In this document: in pieces, positions 1 to 5,537 of the stretch
How positions within the stretch are numbered: the stretch's first letter is position 1
How the letters are laid out: every line of letters starts with the position of its first letter
Origin: Campylobacterales bacterium
GTDB lineage: Bacteria; Campylobacterota; Campylobacteria; Campylobacterales; QNZT01
Reading direction: 5' to 3'
Assembly: GCA_027056215.1 (NCBI GenBank)
Contig: JALULO010000074.1
Location: forward strand, 1-12,832
DNA length: 12,832 nucleotides
Notes under the pieces: generated by a model
What the model saw: only the letters and a program-made list of their open reading frames with translations
Database searches by the model: none
What the model was told of the DNA's origin: nothing
Made by a program: the position numbers and the translations under genes

Positions 1-65
1 ATGATAGTTTACAGATTAATGATGAAAACTACACTTCGTCAGATATAAAAGTTTCATAAAGTAAC

Positions 66-481
66 ATGGTTGAAGGTAATAAGGAATTTGGAAAAGTTGT
101 CTTGATTAATTGGGGTAGTATAAAGATCAAAAAATTCTGGGTTTCGTTGCTGTCAGTGTCGCAACGCTGACCAACGATGAAATAGCGCTTCAAAAACTGC
201 CAAACTATCCTTTACCGGTCTTGAAAATTGCAAGACTCGGAGTCGATAAAAGGTACCAAAATCTGGGAATAGGGCGAAAACTTCTGAAAGCTATGTTCCA
301 ACTTGCCCTGGAGCAAAGAGAGCGTGTAGGCTGTGTAGGTGTCGTCGTGGATGCGAAAAAAGAGGCTGTCGCATTTTATGAAAAACTTGGCTTTACAGTG
401 TTGCAAATAACGAATCAAAAGCGCTATCATGATTTAATCGGTATGTTTTTACCGATAGGAACTATTGTACAAGCCAGGTAA
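66..481 (+). pseudogene. GNAT acetyltransferase toxin, frameshifted remnant
   Basis: The reading frame from 119 to the TAA at 479-481 encodes the C-terminal two thirds of a small GNAT acetyltransferase of the type II toxin kind. It shows the beta2-beta3 stretch KILGFVAVSVATL, then LKIARLGVDKRYQ-NLGIGRKLL, which is the acetyl-CoA pyrophosphate-binding loop (RY-x-x-x-GIG). The late motif AVAFYEKLGF carries the usual Tyr. This frame is closed by TAG at 116-118 and has no ATG. A plausible upstream part (from ATG 66, with a beta-strand-like VVLINW) lies in another frame, so a frameshift near 105-120 is likely. TTG at 221 could start only a stump lacking the first strands. If functional, such enzymes acetylate charged tRNA. 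No antitoxin gene is visible, though one could lie before the window. GNAT identity is fairly sure; the exact 5' boundary is not. Confidence 0.7.
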
Positions 482-482
482 G

Positions 483-550
483 TTTTTTCGGAAGTGTTGC
501 TTCAGCTACATCCTTGTTTGAGGGGATGAAAGTCTCCACTCCCGAAAAAA
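483..550. repeat. Imperfect inverted repeat between convergent genes
   Basis: The arms at 483-496 (ttttttcggaagtg) and 537-550 (cactcccgaaaaaa) are complementary at 13 of 14 positions, with a 40-nt spacer that holds a smaller catcc/ggatg pair. The T-run is on the outer left and the A-run on the outer right. That is the reverse of an intrinsic terminator, so this looks more like a small mobile element or a structured spacer between the GNAT remnant and the end of the AAA operon. Confidence 0.45.
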
Positions 551-562
551 AATACACCCGCT

Positions 563-1105
563 TTAAAAGCATGGAATCACGGTACCGTCAATATAATGAA
601 AATCATACCCCGTGATCTTTCCCCATAGCGGCAGTTTACCGCTATGTTCCCGATAGTGCTTTTTCACAATATCGGATACAAACGATATGGCATCTTCTCT
701 GTTTTTTTCGACAAAATCTTCTTTTTTCAGGGAAATACGCAGCCGTGATCCCATCGCGACAAGTGTGGTGATTGATTCACCTGTACGTTTGAAATTTGTT
801 CGTACGGTAATATATGGTGTTTTCATCCGGCTAAATGTTTCAATTCGCCGGTTTGCAGCGGTGATCTCCTCTTTGCATAGGTGTTGTGGTAATTTCAGTT
901 GCTCACAAAGTGCGACGAGGAAGCCTGCCGCATCATAGTACAGATCGAAATGCCCGTTTTTAAGCCAGGTATAGATATTTTCAGACTTCATGAAGGCTTC
1001 AACTGTGCGCAATCCGGCATCTGTATTTCTGTAGCCGAGCTTACGTACAAGCGCTTTATGATGAACCGTTTGCAATCTCTTTTTGATCTCTTGTGTCAGA
1101 TTCAT
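563..1105 (-). CDS. Conserved-looking protein of unknown function, last gene of AAA/nuclease operon
   Basis: A soluble 180-aa protein with no signal peptide or membrane segment. I chose the ATG at 1105 because it lies 2 bp after the stop of the upstream 50-aa gene and is preceded by a GAAAGAG Shine-Dalgarno-like run. The same frame stays open to 1297, but that extension overlaps two better genes. The N-terminal 70 residues (EIKKRLQTVHHKALVRKLGY, then a predicted helical stretch with IYTWLKNGHFDLYYDAAGFL) look like a compact helical domain. The C-terminal half is a mixed alpha/beta region ending GKLPLWGKITGYDFHYIDGT. I do not recognise the family. Its place directly after a sigma-region-4-like gene suggests these two form a unit, perhaps a regulatory module. 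No catalytic motif is evident. Confidence 0.75.
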   Translation of the reverse strand: MNLTQEIKKRLQTVHHKALVRKLGYRNTDAGLRTVEAFMKSENIYTWLKNGHFDLYYDAAGFLVALCEQLKLPQHLCKEEITAANRRIETFSRMKTPYITVRTNFKRTGESITTLVAMGSRLRISLKKEDFVEKNREDAISFVSDIVKKHYREHSGKLPLWGKITGYDFHYIDGTVIPCF

Positions 1106-1107
1106 GG

Positions 1108-1260
1108 CTACTCTTTCAGATAGTTGTAGAGCTTTTTGTTGATCTTCGGAGAGCGCAACTTTTGCAGCGCCTGCCTTTCGATCTGTCGGACACGCTCGCG
1201 CGTGATACCCAGCAGTTTTGCGATCTCTTCGAGGGTGTAGGTGTGGTTTTGGGTGGTCAT
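1108..1260 (-). CDS. Stand-alone sigma-70 region 4-like helix-turn-helix protein
   Basis: A 50-aa protein that is almost entirely a sigma-70 region 4.2 helix-turn-helix: YTLEEIAKLLGITRERVRQI followed by ERQALQKLR (residues 8-36), then a short basic tail ending NKKLYNYLKE. The TRERVRQIE core is the hallmark of the -35-recognising helices of primary sigma factors. Regions 1-3 are absent, so it cannot act as a complete sigma factor. By analogy it would bind DNA or the RNA polymerase beta flap and act as a regulator. The ATG overlaps the stop of the acidic gene by 4 bp (ATGA), which implies coupled translation. The stop lies 2 bp before the next start. The local stretch 1141-1200 is about 60% GC, far above the preceding two genes. 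The fold is confident; the role is inferred. Confidence 0.88.
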   Translation of the reverse strand: MTTQNHTYTLEEIAKLLGITRERVRQIERQALQKLRSPKINKKLYNYLKE

Positions 1261-1949
1261 TTTGCACTCTCTTCAATGTACTTATCTGCCATCTCAATCA
1301 AATCATCAATGATCTCTTCCGCTTTTTCCGGCGAAGTTATATTTTGGATTTGCTCTATTTTAACAACAGCGTTTTTATACCAGTTTTCGTATCCTTCTAT
1401 AACTTTATCATTTTTCATATACTTGATATGCACATCAAGTGGTTCTCGATACTTGAGTTGTATGGGTTCATCGTTTTCCCAGTCATCTGATAATCCTAAT
1501 ATACTATCAACAATATTATATGGTTCCTCATTTTCATCAACGACAAAAAAGTTTTCTGTATTTTTTACTGGTTCATAGACTCCATAAATTAATAACATAG
1601 GAGCTTTTTTATTGATGGATTTATCCAGCGTGTCAATAAAACGATGATACAAAAGATCCTCTTCATCATAGTCTACAGTTATGACAAATGTAAATCCGAT
1701 AACTTTGCCTTTGTAAGCTCCATAAGTATTCAAATAGTACCATAGATCATCACCATTACAAAAAGCATCAAAATCATAGTAATTATCTTTAGTTTTCTTT
1801 TTCCCCTCTTCATCTTTTTTCCATGCTCGAAAATCATTCTTTTGTTCCAAAAGATCAGTTAACCTTTTATACGCTCCTCTTATATCCTGATTGATACATC
1901 CAAAAGCTTCTACGATGTCAGCGATTTTTCTTTTCTCGTCATTTGTCAT
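1257..1949 (-). CDS. Acidic protein of unknown function in AAA/nuclease operon
   Basis: A 230-aa soluble protein, notably rich in Asp and Glu, with no signal peptide or membrane helix. The N-terminus (about 1-40) is helical. It is followed by a Lys-rich linker (WKKDEEGKKKTKD, about 43-55), a central alpha/beta region with hydrophobic strands (KVIGFTFVITVDYDEEDLLY and APMLLIYGVYEP), and a helical acidic C-terminus (EKAEEIIDDLIEMADKYIEE). I do not recognise the family. The start ATG at 1949 overlaps the nuclease stop by 4 bp, and its own stop overlaps the next start in the same way. Sampled GC near 32% matches the nuclease gene but not the AAA gene, so these two may travel as a pair. It could be a nuclease partner, inhibitor or specificity factor; this is inference from position only. 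Confidence 0.8.
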   Translation of the reverse strand: MTNDEKRKIADIVEAFGCINQDIRGAYKRLTDLLEQKNDFRAWKKDEEGKKKTKDNYYDFDAFCNGDDLWYYLNTYGAYKGKVIGFTFVITVDYDEEDLLYHRFIDTLDKSINKKAPMLLIYGVYEPVKNTENFFVVDENEEPYNIVDSILGLSDDWENDEPIQLKYREPLDVHIKYMKNDKVIEGYENWYKNAVVKIEQIQNITSPEKAEEIIDDLIEMADKYIEESAK

Positions 1950-2587
1950 TGCTTAATCCTTTCATAGTCAGTCAGATCGATGTCATATTTTTCAGGACGA
2001 TACTGAAACCCTTGCCAAATCTCAAACCCTTTAAAATCAAGATAATCTATAAGTTTTTCAAAAACCTTTTTCTCAAACCCTTTCAAATTTTTAACTTTTT
2101 TAAGTCCTTCATTAAACTCCTCCCAGTGTATGTGATAAATTTTATCTTCTTTTTTACGACTATCTTCGCTCAACTCTTTCAATGCCCTGTAACTTCGAGT
2201 AAGATAGATAAGGAAGTCTGTCTGAGTTGCATCCAGATATTTCCTCAACTGCCCTTTATCTGTTTTTTCACCATCCTCTACTACTTTTTTATTGTGTTCA
2301 CCTCCATAAAATTTGACTTCGATGACAAATTGAGTCCCATCCTCCAACGTGACAAAGATATCCGGTTCATCGCCACCGAAGCTTTTCCATAACTCAACGT
2401 TTTCAATTTTGAGATGTTTGTTTTGCAGTTTCTCACAAGTTTCACCATTTATGTTTCTTGCCGTTGCCAATATCTCAATCAAACCTTTATAATCAACCAA
2501 TTCCAAAAGCCCAAAAACATTCGACGTTAGAACATCCTCTTTATTTTCGACTTTTGGCAACTTCCCCCTCATCTCCGCATCAATCAT
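1946..2587 (-). CDS. PD-(D/E)XK superfamily nuclease
   Basis: A 213-aa protein with the elements of a PD-(D/E)XK fold. There is an N-terminal acidic helix (NKEDVLTSNVFGLLEL, Glu17). The core motif has Asp76 in EPDIFVTLEDG and the E-x-K pair Glu90/Lys92 in QFVIEVKFYGG. A motif III-like helix GQLRKYLDA (Gln113) leads into a strand DFLIYLT. Proteins of this kind cleave DNA using Mg2+ bound by the Asp/Glu pair. There is no separate DNA-recognition domain, so specificity may come from partners. The ATG overlaps the AAA stop by 4 bp (ATGA), and its stop overlaps the next start likewise, so it is translated in step with both. GC is about 35%, well below the AAA gene. The fold call is good; the substrate (phage, plasmid or host DNA) is unknown. 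Confidence 0.8.
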   Translation of the reverse strand: MIDAEMRGKLPKVENKEDVLTSNVFGLLELVDYKGLIEILATARNINGETCEKLQNKHLKIENVELWKSFGGDEPDIFVTLEDGTQFVIEVKFYGGEHNKKVVEDGEKTDKGQLRKYLDATQTDFLIYLTRSYRALKELSEDSRKKEDKIYHIHWEEFNEGLKKVKNLKGFEKKVFEKLIDYLDFKGFEIWQGFQYRPEKYDIDLTDYERIKQ

Positions 2588-4230
2588 GCCATATCCTTAT
2601 TCACGAAACCTATTTTATAATTTTCAGGTTTATTATAGCATCTTTCCATCGCGCACCACTCCTCCAGTTCCGCAAGACTCGGTTTTCTGTCATTCAGAAT
2701 CTCTTCGAGTCGATACTTTTTGACCACATTTTCGATCTCCCCGCCGCTGAGGTTGTAGCGGCTGATACGATTGATCGTATTACCCGGAAGTTCCGGCAGA
2801 CGTGCGTGCCAGATCGCTTTTCTCTGCGCGGGTACAGGTTTGGGAAACTCCAGTTTGTAGAGAAAGCGTCTGGCAAAAGCGTTATCGAGATTTTGGGTGA
2901 GATTGGTTGTCGCGATGCAGATGCCGTTGAAGTTTTCCAGCTCTTCGAGGATGATATTTTGCATCGTGTTGTGCATCTGCACGACGGAATCTCTGACATC
3001 AAAGCGTCTGGAGAGCAGCCCGTCCGCTTCGTTAAAGAGCAGAATCGGTTCTTGCTCCATCTCCTCTTTTGCTCTTCTGTATTCGTTGAAAATCGCGCGG
3101 GTGTTTTTCTCACTCTGTCCGACCCATTTGCTCTGAATTGCTGCCAGATCGACTTGCAACACATCTCTTCCGGTGCGATACGCCAGCTCATAAACGGAGG
3201 CGGTCTTTCCGGTGCCGGGTTGTCCGTAAAACAGTGCTACGAAACCGGCGGCAAGGCGCGATTCTTTCAGCATCTCTCTAACCTTGGCAAATCGCTGTGG
3301 AGTCACAGCATTTTCAAACTGTTGTAATGTACGGACGAGATCGTCAGGGAGAAAGAGGCTTTTGTGCAGTGTTTCATGTTTAAGATGCCGGGTAAAACGG
3401 CTCTGAAACTTTTTCTGTTTTGTGACTGTCGTACCAAAAAGCATACTGATGGACGCTTCGGTCAGTTCCACCTGCGTGGTCGTGTCGAAAAGCACGGGAC
3501 TCTCGTCAAGACGGACGATGTCGTGTTTGAAAATCTTCAGCTCCTCTTTGAGTATTTTACTGACAAACTGGGATTTGTATGCAAGTTTTTCATAGATATT
3601 TTCGGCAATGCGTATGGCGCTTTCACCGCTGTTTCGCTCCAGATATTCCATAATACAGATAAATACAACCATCTGCTCCTGTGTGGGAAATCCGCGAAAA
3701 CATTCGTAAAAAGGCTCTTTTCTGTCCAGTTTACTCATGAGCCTTTCAAACTCATTGAAAAAGCGGCTCTGGGTCAGTGTTCCTTCCTGCTTCTTCTCCA
3801 TCAGATCGATCACTGCTTCGGTAACTGCATAAATATCCGAAAAATCGATTTCCGCCAAATTGTCGATACCGAAAATTACCCAGTTCAAAACCGTATCGTC
3901 GATCTGCATAACCGGAGTCAGTCGATTTATCCGTGCGAATCTGCCGCCATCACGTTTGATAGTAAGTAATGCTCTCTTCTCCAGACGGTCGATAGACTTC
4001 AGTAAAGGGACATGCTCTTCATCGTCTATCATGAATTCCCGTTTCATATGCTCAAACTTGCAAACACCGTCTTCCAGAACAGAGGCGAAGATCAGCGTAT
4101 AGAGCCTTGCCTCTTCATGAGAGAGGGAAAAGAGAGACGCCAGATGATCAACCACCGGGTTTTGTCTGTTGCTTCTCAATAGATCATTTTGTGACCGCTG
4201 GGATTTGATTGCTACGTAGATATTGTCCAT
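2584..4230 (-). CDS. AAA+ ATPase with N-terminal winged-helix-like region
   Basis: A 548-aa protein. Residues 1-310 are mostly helical and begin with a stretch resembling a winged helix (LFSLSHEEARLYTLIFASVL, about 33-52). Residues 325-510 form a classical AAA+ module: Walker A GQPGTGKT (336-343), pore-loop-like KWVGQSEKN (368-376), Walker B ILLFNEAD (396-403), sensor 1 ATTN (Asn443), the Arg pair at 454-455 as likely arginine finger, and a sensor-2 region LSGGEIENVV (494-503). The first acidic residue of Walker B is Asn (NEAD instead of DEAD); the catalytic Glu401 is kept. A hexameric ATP-driven remodeller or translocase is expected. The start is supported by AGGAGG at 4236-4241. It is first in an operon with a nuclease, hinting at motor-plus-nuclease action. 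The AAA call is firm; the process is inferred. Confidence 0.92.
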   Translation of the reverse strand: MDNIYVAIKSQRSQNDLLRSNRQNPVVDHLASLFSLSHEEARLYTLIFASVLEDGVCKFEHMKREFMIDDEEHVPLLKSIDRLEKRALLTIKRDGGRFARINRLTPVMQIDDTVLNWVIFGIDNLAEIDFSDIYAVTEAVIDLMEKKQEGTLTQSRFFNEFERLMSKLDRKEPFYECFRGFPTQEQMVVFICIMEYLERNSGESAIRIAENIYEKLAYKSQFVSKILKEELKIFKHDIVRLDESPVLFDTTTQVELTEASISMLFGTTVTKQKKFQSRFTRHLKHETLHKSLFLPDDLVRTLQQFENAVTPQRFAKVREMLKESRLAAGFVALFYGQPGTGKTASVYELAYRTGRDVLQVDLAAIQSKWVGQSEKNTRAIFNEYRRAKEEMEQEPILLFNEADGLLSRRFDVRDSVVQMHNTMQNIILEELENFNGICIATTNLTQNLDNAFARRFLYKLEFPKPVPAQRKAIWHARLPELPGNTINRISRYNLSGGEIENVVKKYRLEEILNDRKPSLAELEEWCAMERCYNKPENYKIGFVNKDMA

Positions 4231-4235
4231 ATATA

Positions 4236-4254
4236 CCTCCTGTTATCTATTGTA
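4236..4254 (-). promoter_or_regulatory. Ribosome binding site and likely -10 box of the AAA/nuclease operon
   Basis: Read on the minus strand, AGGAGG (4236-4241) lies five bases before the AAA ATG. TACAAT (4249-4254) fits a -10 box and would give a leader of only about a dozen bases. No good -35 hexamer is seen, which is common where promoters depend mainly on an extended AT-rich -10 region. The RBS is secure; the -10 is tentative. Confidence 0.5.
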
Positions 4255-4334
4255 CCAGTTGGAAAAATTTTTGATCTACGCATTTGGGGAAATTTTAAAA
4301 AAAATGGGAAATTATGTTTATATTAATTTTTATC

Positions 4335-4358
4335 ATTCCCAAGCTCCAGCTTGGGAAT
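4335..4358. repeat. Palindromic repeat, AAGCT variant
   Basis: The arms attcccaagct (4335-4345) and agcttgggaat (4348-4358) are perfect 11-bp complements around a 2-base loop. It is a close variant of the ttcccaac/gttgggaa family found at 4393-4416 and 8070-8093. It sits about 35 bp before the second palindrome, giving a paired layout like that of bacterial interspersed mosaic elements. Confidence 0.8.
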
Positions 4359-4386
4359 CCATACTCACGCATATTCGATCATCCCC

Positions 4387-4420
4387 CTATGCGTTCCCAA
4401 CGAGGACGTTGGGAACGAGA
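4387..4420. repeat. Palindromic repeat, complete copy, truncating MntA remnant
   Basis: The arms gttcccaacg (4393-4402) and cgttgggaac (4407-4416) are perfect 10-bp complements around agga. Flanking bases (ctatgc before, gaga after) are shared with the inverted copy at 8062-8100, so the repeat unit extends past the hairpin. It abuts the surviving part of the nucleotidyltransferase gene exactly where the missing GS-x-ARGE motif should be. Confidence 0.85.
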
Positions 4421-4603
4421 GAACGAGATGACAGTGATATAGATATATTGGTTGATTTTCATGTAACGCCTGATTTGTTGACTTTTATAGAACTGGAAGA
4501 GTTTTTGAGTGAAAACCTTAAAAAAAGAGTGGATCTTGTCCCTGCAAGGAAGTTAAAATCATCCTTGAAAGAACAAATACTAAAAGAGGCGGTTGTATTG
4601 TGA
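4421..4603 (+). pseudogene. MntA-type nucleotidyltransferase antitoxin, 5' end lost
   Basis: The frame encodes ERDDSDIDILVDF followed by a typical MntA C-terminus (ELEEFLSENLKKRVDLVPAR ... LKEQILKEAVVL). The D-x-D pair in SDIDILVDF is the metal-binding motif of minimal nucleotidyltransferases, which AMPylate and neutralise HepT. The preceding N-terminal helix and GS-x-ARGE motif are gone. Directly upstream the frame reads through two palindromic repeats (4335-4358, 4387-4420), so the open frame back to 4223 is chimeric and not a real gene. Its TGA overlaps the GTG of the HepT remnant by 3 bases (GTGA), the usual toxin-antitoxin coupling. The protein would lack its nucleotide-binding Gly-Ser and is almost surely dead. 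Confidence 0.82.
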
Positions 4604-4737
4604 AAAGAGATTACCTCCTTTTTTTAGAAGATATTGTCAATCATATTGAAAAAATAGAACTATTCACAGCTGATATGAATTTCCCGCTATGCATTCCCAA
4701 CGAGGGGATCATTATAGGTATGCTAAAAGATGACTGA
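4600..4737 (+). pseudogene. HepT-type HEPN toxin, 3' truncated by palindromic repeat
   Basis: From GTG at 4600 the frame reads MKRDYLLFLEDIVNHIEKIE then LFTADMN, a close match to the first helix of HepT/DUF86 HEPN ribonuclease toxins. After about 27 residues it runs into a half copy of the ttcccaacgagg repeat (4687-4706) and ends at TGA 4735-4737. The HEPN R-x(4-6)-H catalytic motif, which lies near the C-terminus, is absent, so no RNase activity is possible. It overlaps the MntA remnant, as in intact HepT-MntA pairs. Both partners are therefore broken at repeat borders. Confidence 0.75.
4687..4706. repeat. Half copy of the ttcccaac palindromic repeat
   Basis: The left arm and flank (ctatgcattcccaacgagg) match 4387-4405 with one change (g to a), but the right arm is missing. 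It marks the point where HepT homology stops. The offset from the complete copy is exactly 300 bp. Confidence 0.7.
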
Positions 4738-5320
4738 TTTCAAAAAACCAAAAATGGTTCGCATCCTAAACTCCCTTTCCATCGATATGGTGCACATCAA
4801 AAAAGGCTCCTTTATGATGGGTGAAAAAGAAGAACAAAAAGAGGTTACCATCGAAAACGATTTCGAACTAGGCAAATACCCAGTAACCGTAGCTGAATAT
4901 ATGCACTTTGTGAAAAATGTGAAAGATCACTATCCAGAGTGGTTAGAAGAAGGCAATGAGTATCACATAGAAACAGGCACAGAAGATCGCTATAAAAAGA
5001 TGAAAAATCTTCAAAATTCAAATGCACCAATAGTAGGGATAAGCTAGCATGATGCGACGGCTTATTGTCAGTGGCTGAGTGAAAAGAGAAGAGAAAATTT
5101 TAGATTACCTACTGAAAAAGAGTGGGAGTATGCTTGTAGAAAAGAAACTACAACAAAGTGGAGTTTTGGAGATGATGAATATAAAAACACAAAAGTCCTT
5201 CGGGGCGGTTCGTGGGTCAACTTTGCTTTCAACACTCGCTACGCTTACCGTTACAGGGTCCATCCGGACAATCGTGTCGATAACTTCGGTTTTCGTCTCC
5301 TCAGAACTTTACCTTCTTGA
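4730..5320 (+). pseudogene. FGE-sulfatase/C-type-lectin-fold protein (DGR-type target), amber-interrupted and internally deleted
   Basis: A single frame of 197 codons encodes both ends of an FGE/SUMF1-fold protein: MVHIKKGSFMMGEKEEQKEV, FELGKYPVTVAEYMHFVKNV, APIVGIS, HDATAYCQWLSEKR, FRLPTEKEWEYACR, VLRGGSW and GFRLLRTLPS. A TAG at 5045-5047 replaces the conserved Trp of the family's VSWHDA motif; the frame is otherwise open. Between WSFGDDEYKN and TKVLRGGSW roughly 50 residues are missing, including the family's GLYDMHGNVWEW block, so an in-frame deletion is likely. The C-terminal 40 residues have the codon pattern of a DGR variable repeat (see 5195-5310). GC rises in this tail. The gene starts just upstream of the end of the HepT remnant and has no clear Shine-Dalgarno. 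Family is firm; inactivity is very likely unless the amber codon is suppressed. Confidence 0.85.
5195..5310 (+). other. Probable DGR variable repeat at 3' end of FGE-fold gene
   Basis: After the constant block LRGGSW, the successive variable-looking codons are GTC, AAC, TTT, TTC, AAC, TAC, TAC, TAC, GTC, GAT, AAC and TTC. They are separated by constant codons (GCT, ACT, CGC, CGT, AGG, CCG, GAC, AAT, CGT) and end in the constant GGTTTTCGTCTC. All variable codons end in C or T and differ at positions one and two, as expected when template AAC/AAT codons undergo adenine-specific mutagenesis. FGE/C-type-lectin folds with this terminus are classical DGR targets. No reverse transcriptase or template repeat is present in the window. 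Confidence 0.6.
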
Positions 5321-5353
5321 TTGGGCGTTTTTTAGCTTTGGGGTTTTTACTTT
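5288..5353 (+). repeat. 3' tail repeat of FGE gene, copy 1
   Basis: Sixty-six bases from the GGTTTTCG end of the FGE frame through its stop and beyond match 6654-6719 at 61 positions. The match continues past the stop codon, so this is duplicated DNA and not only protein-level conservation. Confidence 0.85.
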
Positions 5354-5368
5354 TTTCTTTTTGAAAAG

Positions 5369-5395
5369 CCCCCGGCAGGGCGGCGGGAAATTTTT
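5369..5395 (+). terminator. GC-rich hairpin with T-run after FGE gene
   Basis: CCCCCG (5369-5374) pairs with CGG-C-GGG (5381-5387, one bulged C) across gcaggg, followed by AAA and five Ts (5391-5395). It lies about 50 bp after the FGE stop. It may be an intrinsic terminator, or the structured hairpin often found just downstream of DGR variable repeats. Confidence 0.4.
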
Positions 5396-5439
5396 AGAGT
5401 AGGGAAAGTACTTTAGCATCACTTGTTTGTGTGTTTTTA

Positions 5440-5520
5440 GTGAGGCTAAAGCCACACTTCCGTTTGTGGGTGAGGTTGAAGTCGCACTTCCTTTTTAGGT
5501 AATGTTTACGTCACATTTTC
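5440..5520. repeat. Three imperfect palindromic units, 29-30 nt spacing
   Basis: Units start at 5440 (gtgaggctaaagccacac), 5470 (gtgaggttgaagtcgcac) and 5499 (gtaatgtttacgtcacat), each followed by a ttcc- or tttc-like tail. Units 1 and 2 fold as short hairpins; unit 2 keeps its stem by G-U pairs where unit 1 has G-C. The array sits between the FGE pseudogene and the Y1 transposase remnant. The rest of 5321-5537 holds nothing else recognisable besides the FGE tail repeat and hairpin. Confidence 0.6.
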
Positions 5521-5537
5521 AAATGAGAGGAAATAGT

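Noticed and set aside
221..481. Intact small GNAT gene starting at TTG 221
   Set aside because: The GNAT homology clearly extends upstream in the same frame to 119, so this start would drop core strands of the fold.
1106..1297. N-terminal extension of the 180-aa gene to 244 aa
   Set aside because: It overlaps the sigma-like gene and the end of the acidic gene in another frame, has no RBS, and reads as a Pro/Arg/His-rich shadow. The internal ATG at 1105 fits operon spacing.
2458..3327. 289-aa plus-strand frame opposite the AAA gene
   Set aside because: It is antisense to Walker A/B coding sequence and has no RBS or family features.
4223..4420. Upstream part of an open frame that continues into the MntA remnant
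   Set aside because: The frame reads straight through two palindromic repeats and intergenic sequence; no MntA N-terminal motif is present.
5079..5402. 107-aa plus-strand frame with hydrophobic C-terminus
   Set aside because: It is an alternative frame of the FGE pseudogene, whose own frame carries the recognisable family motifs.
5440..5520. Possible mini CRISPR array
   Set aside because: Only three diverged units with 7-8 nt between them, no proper spacers and no cas genes.
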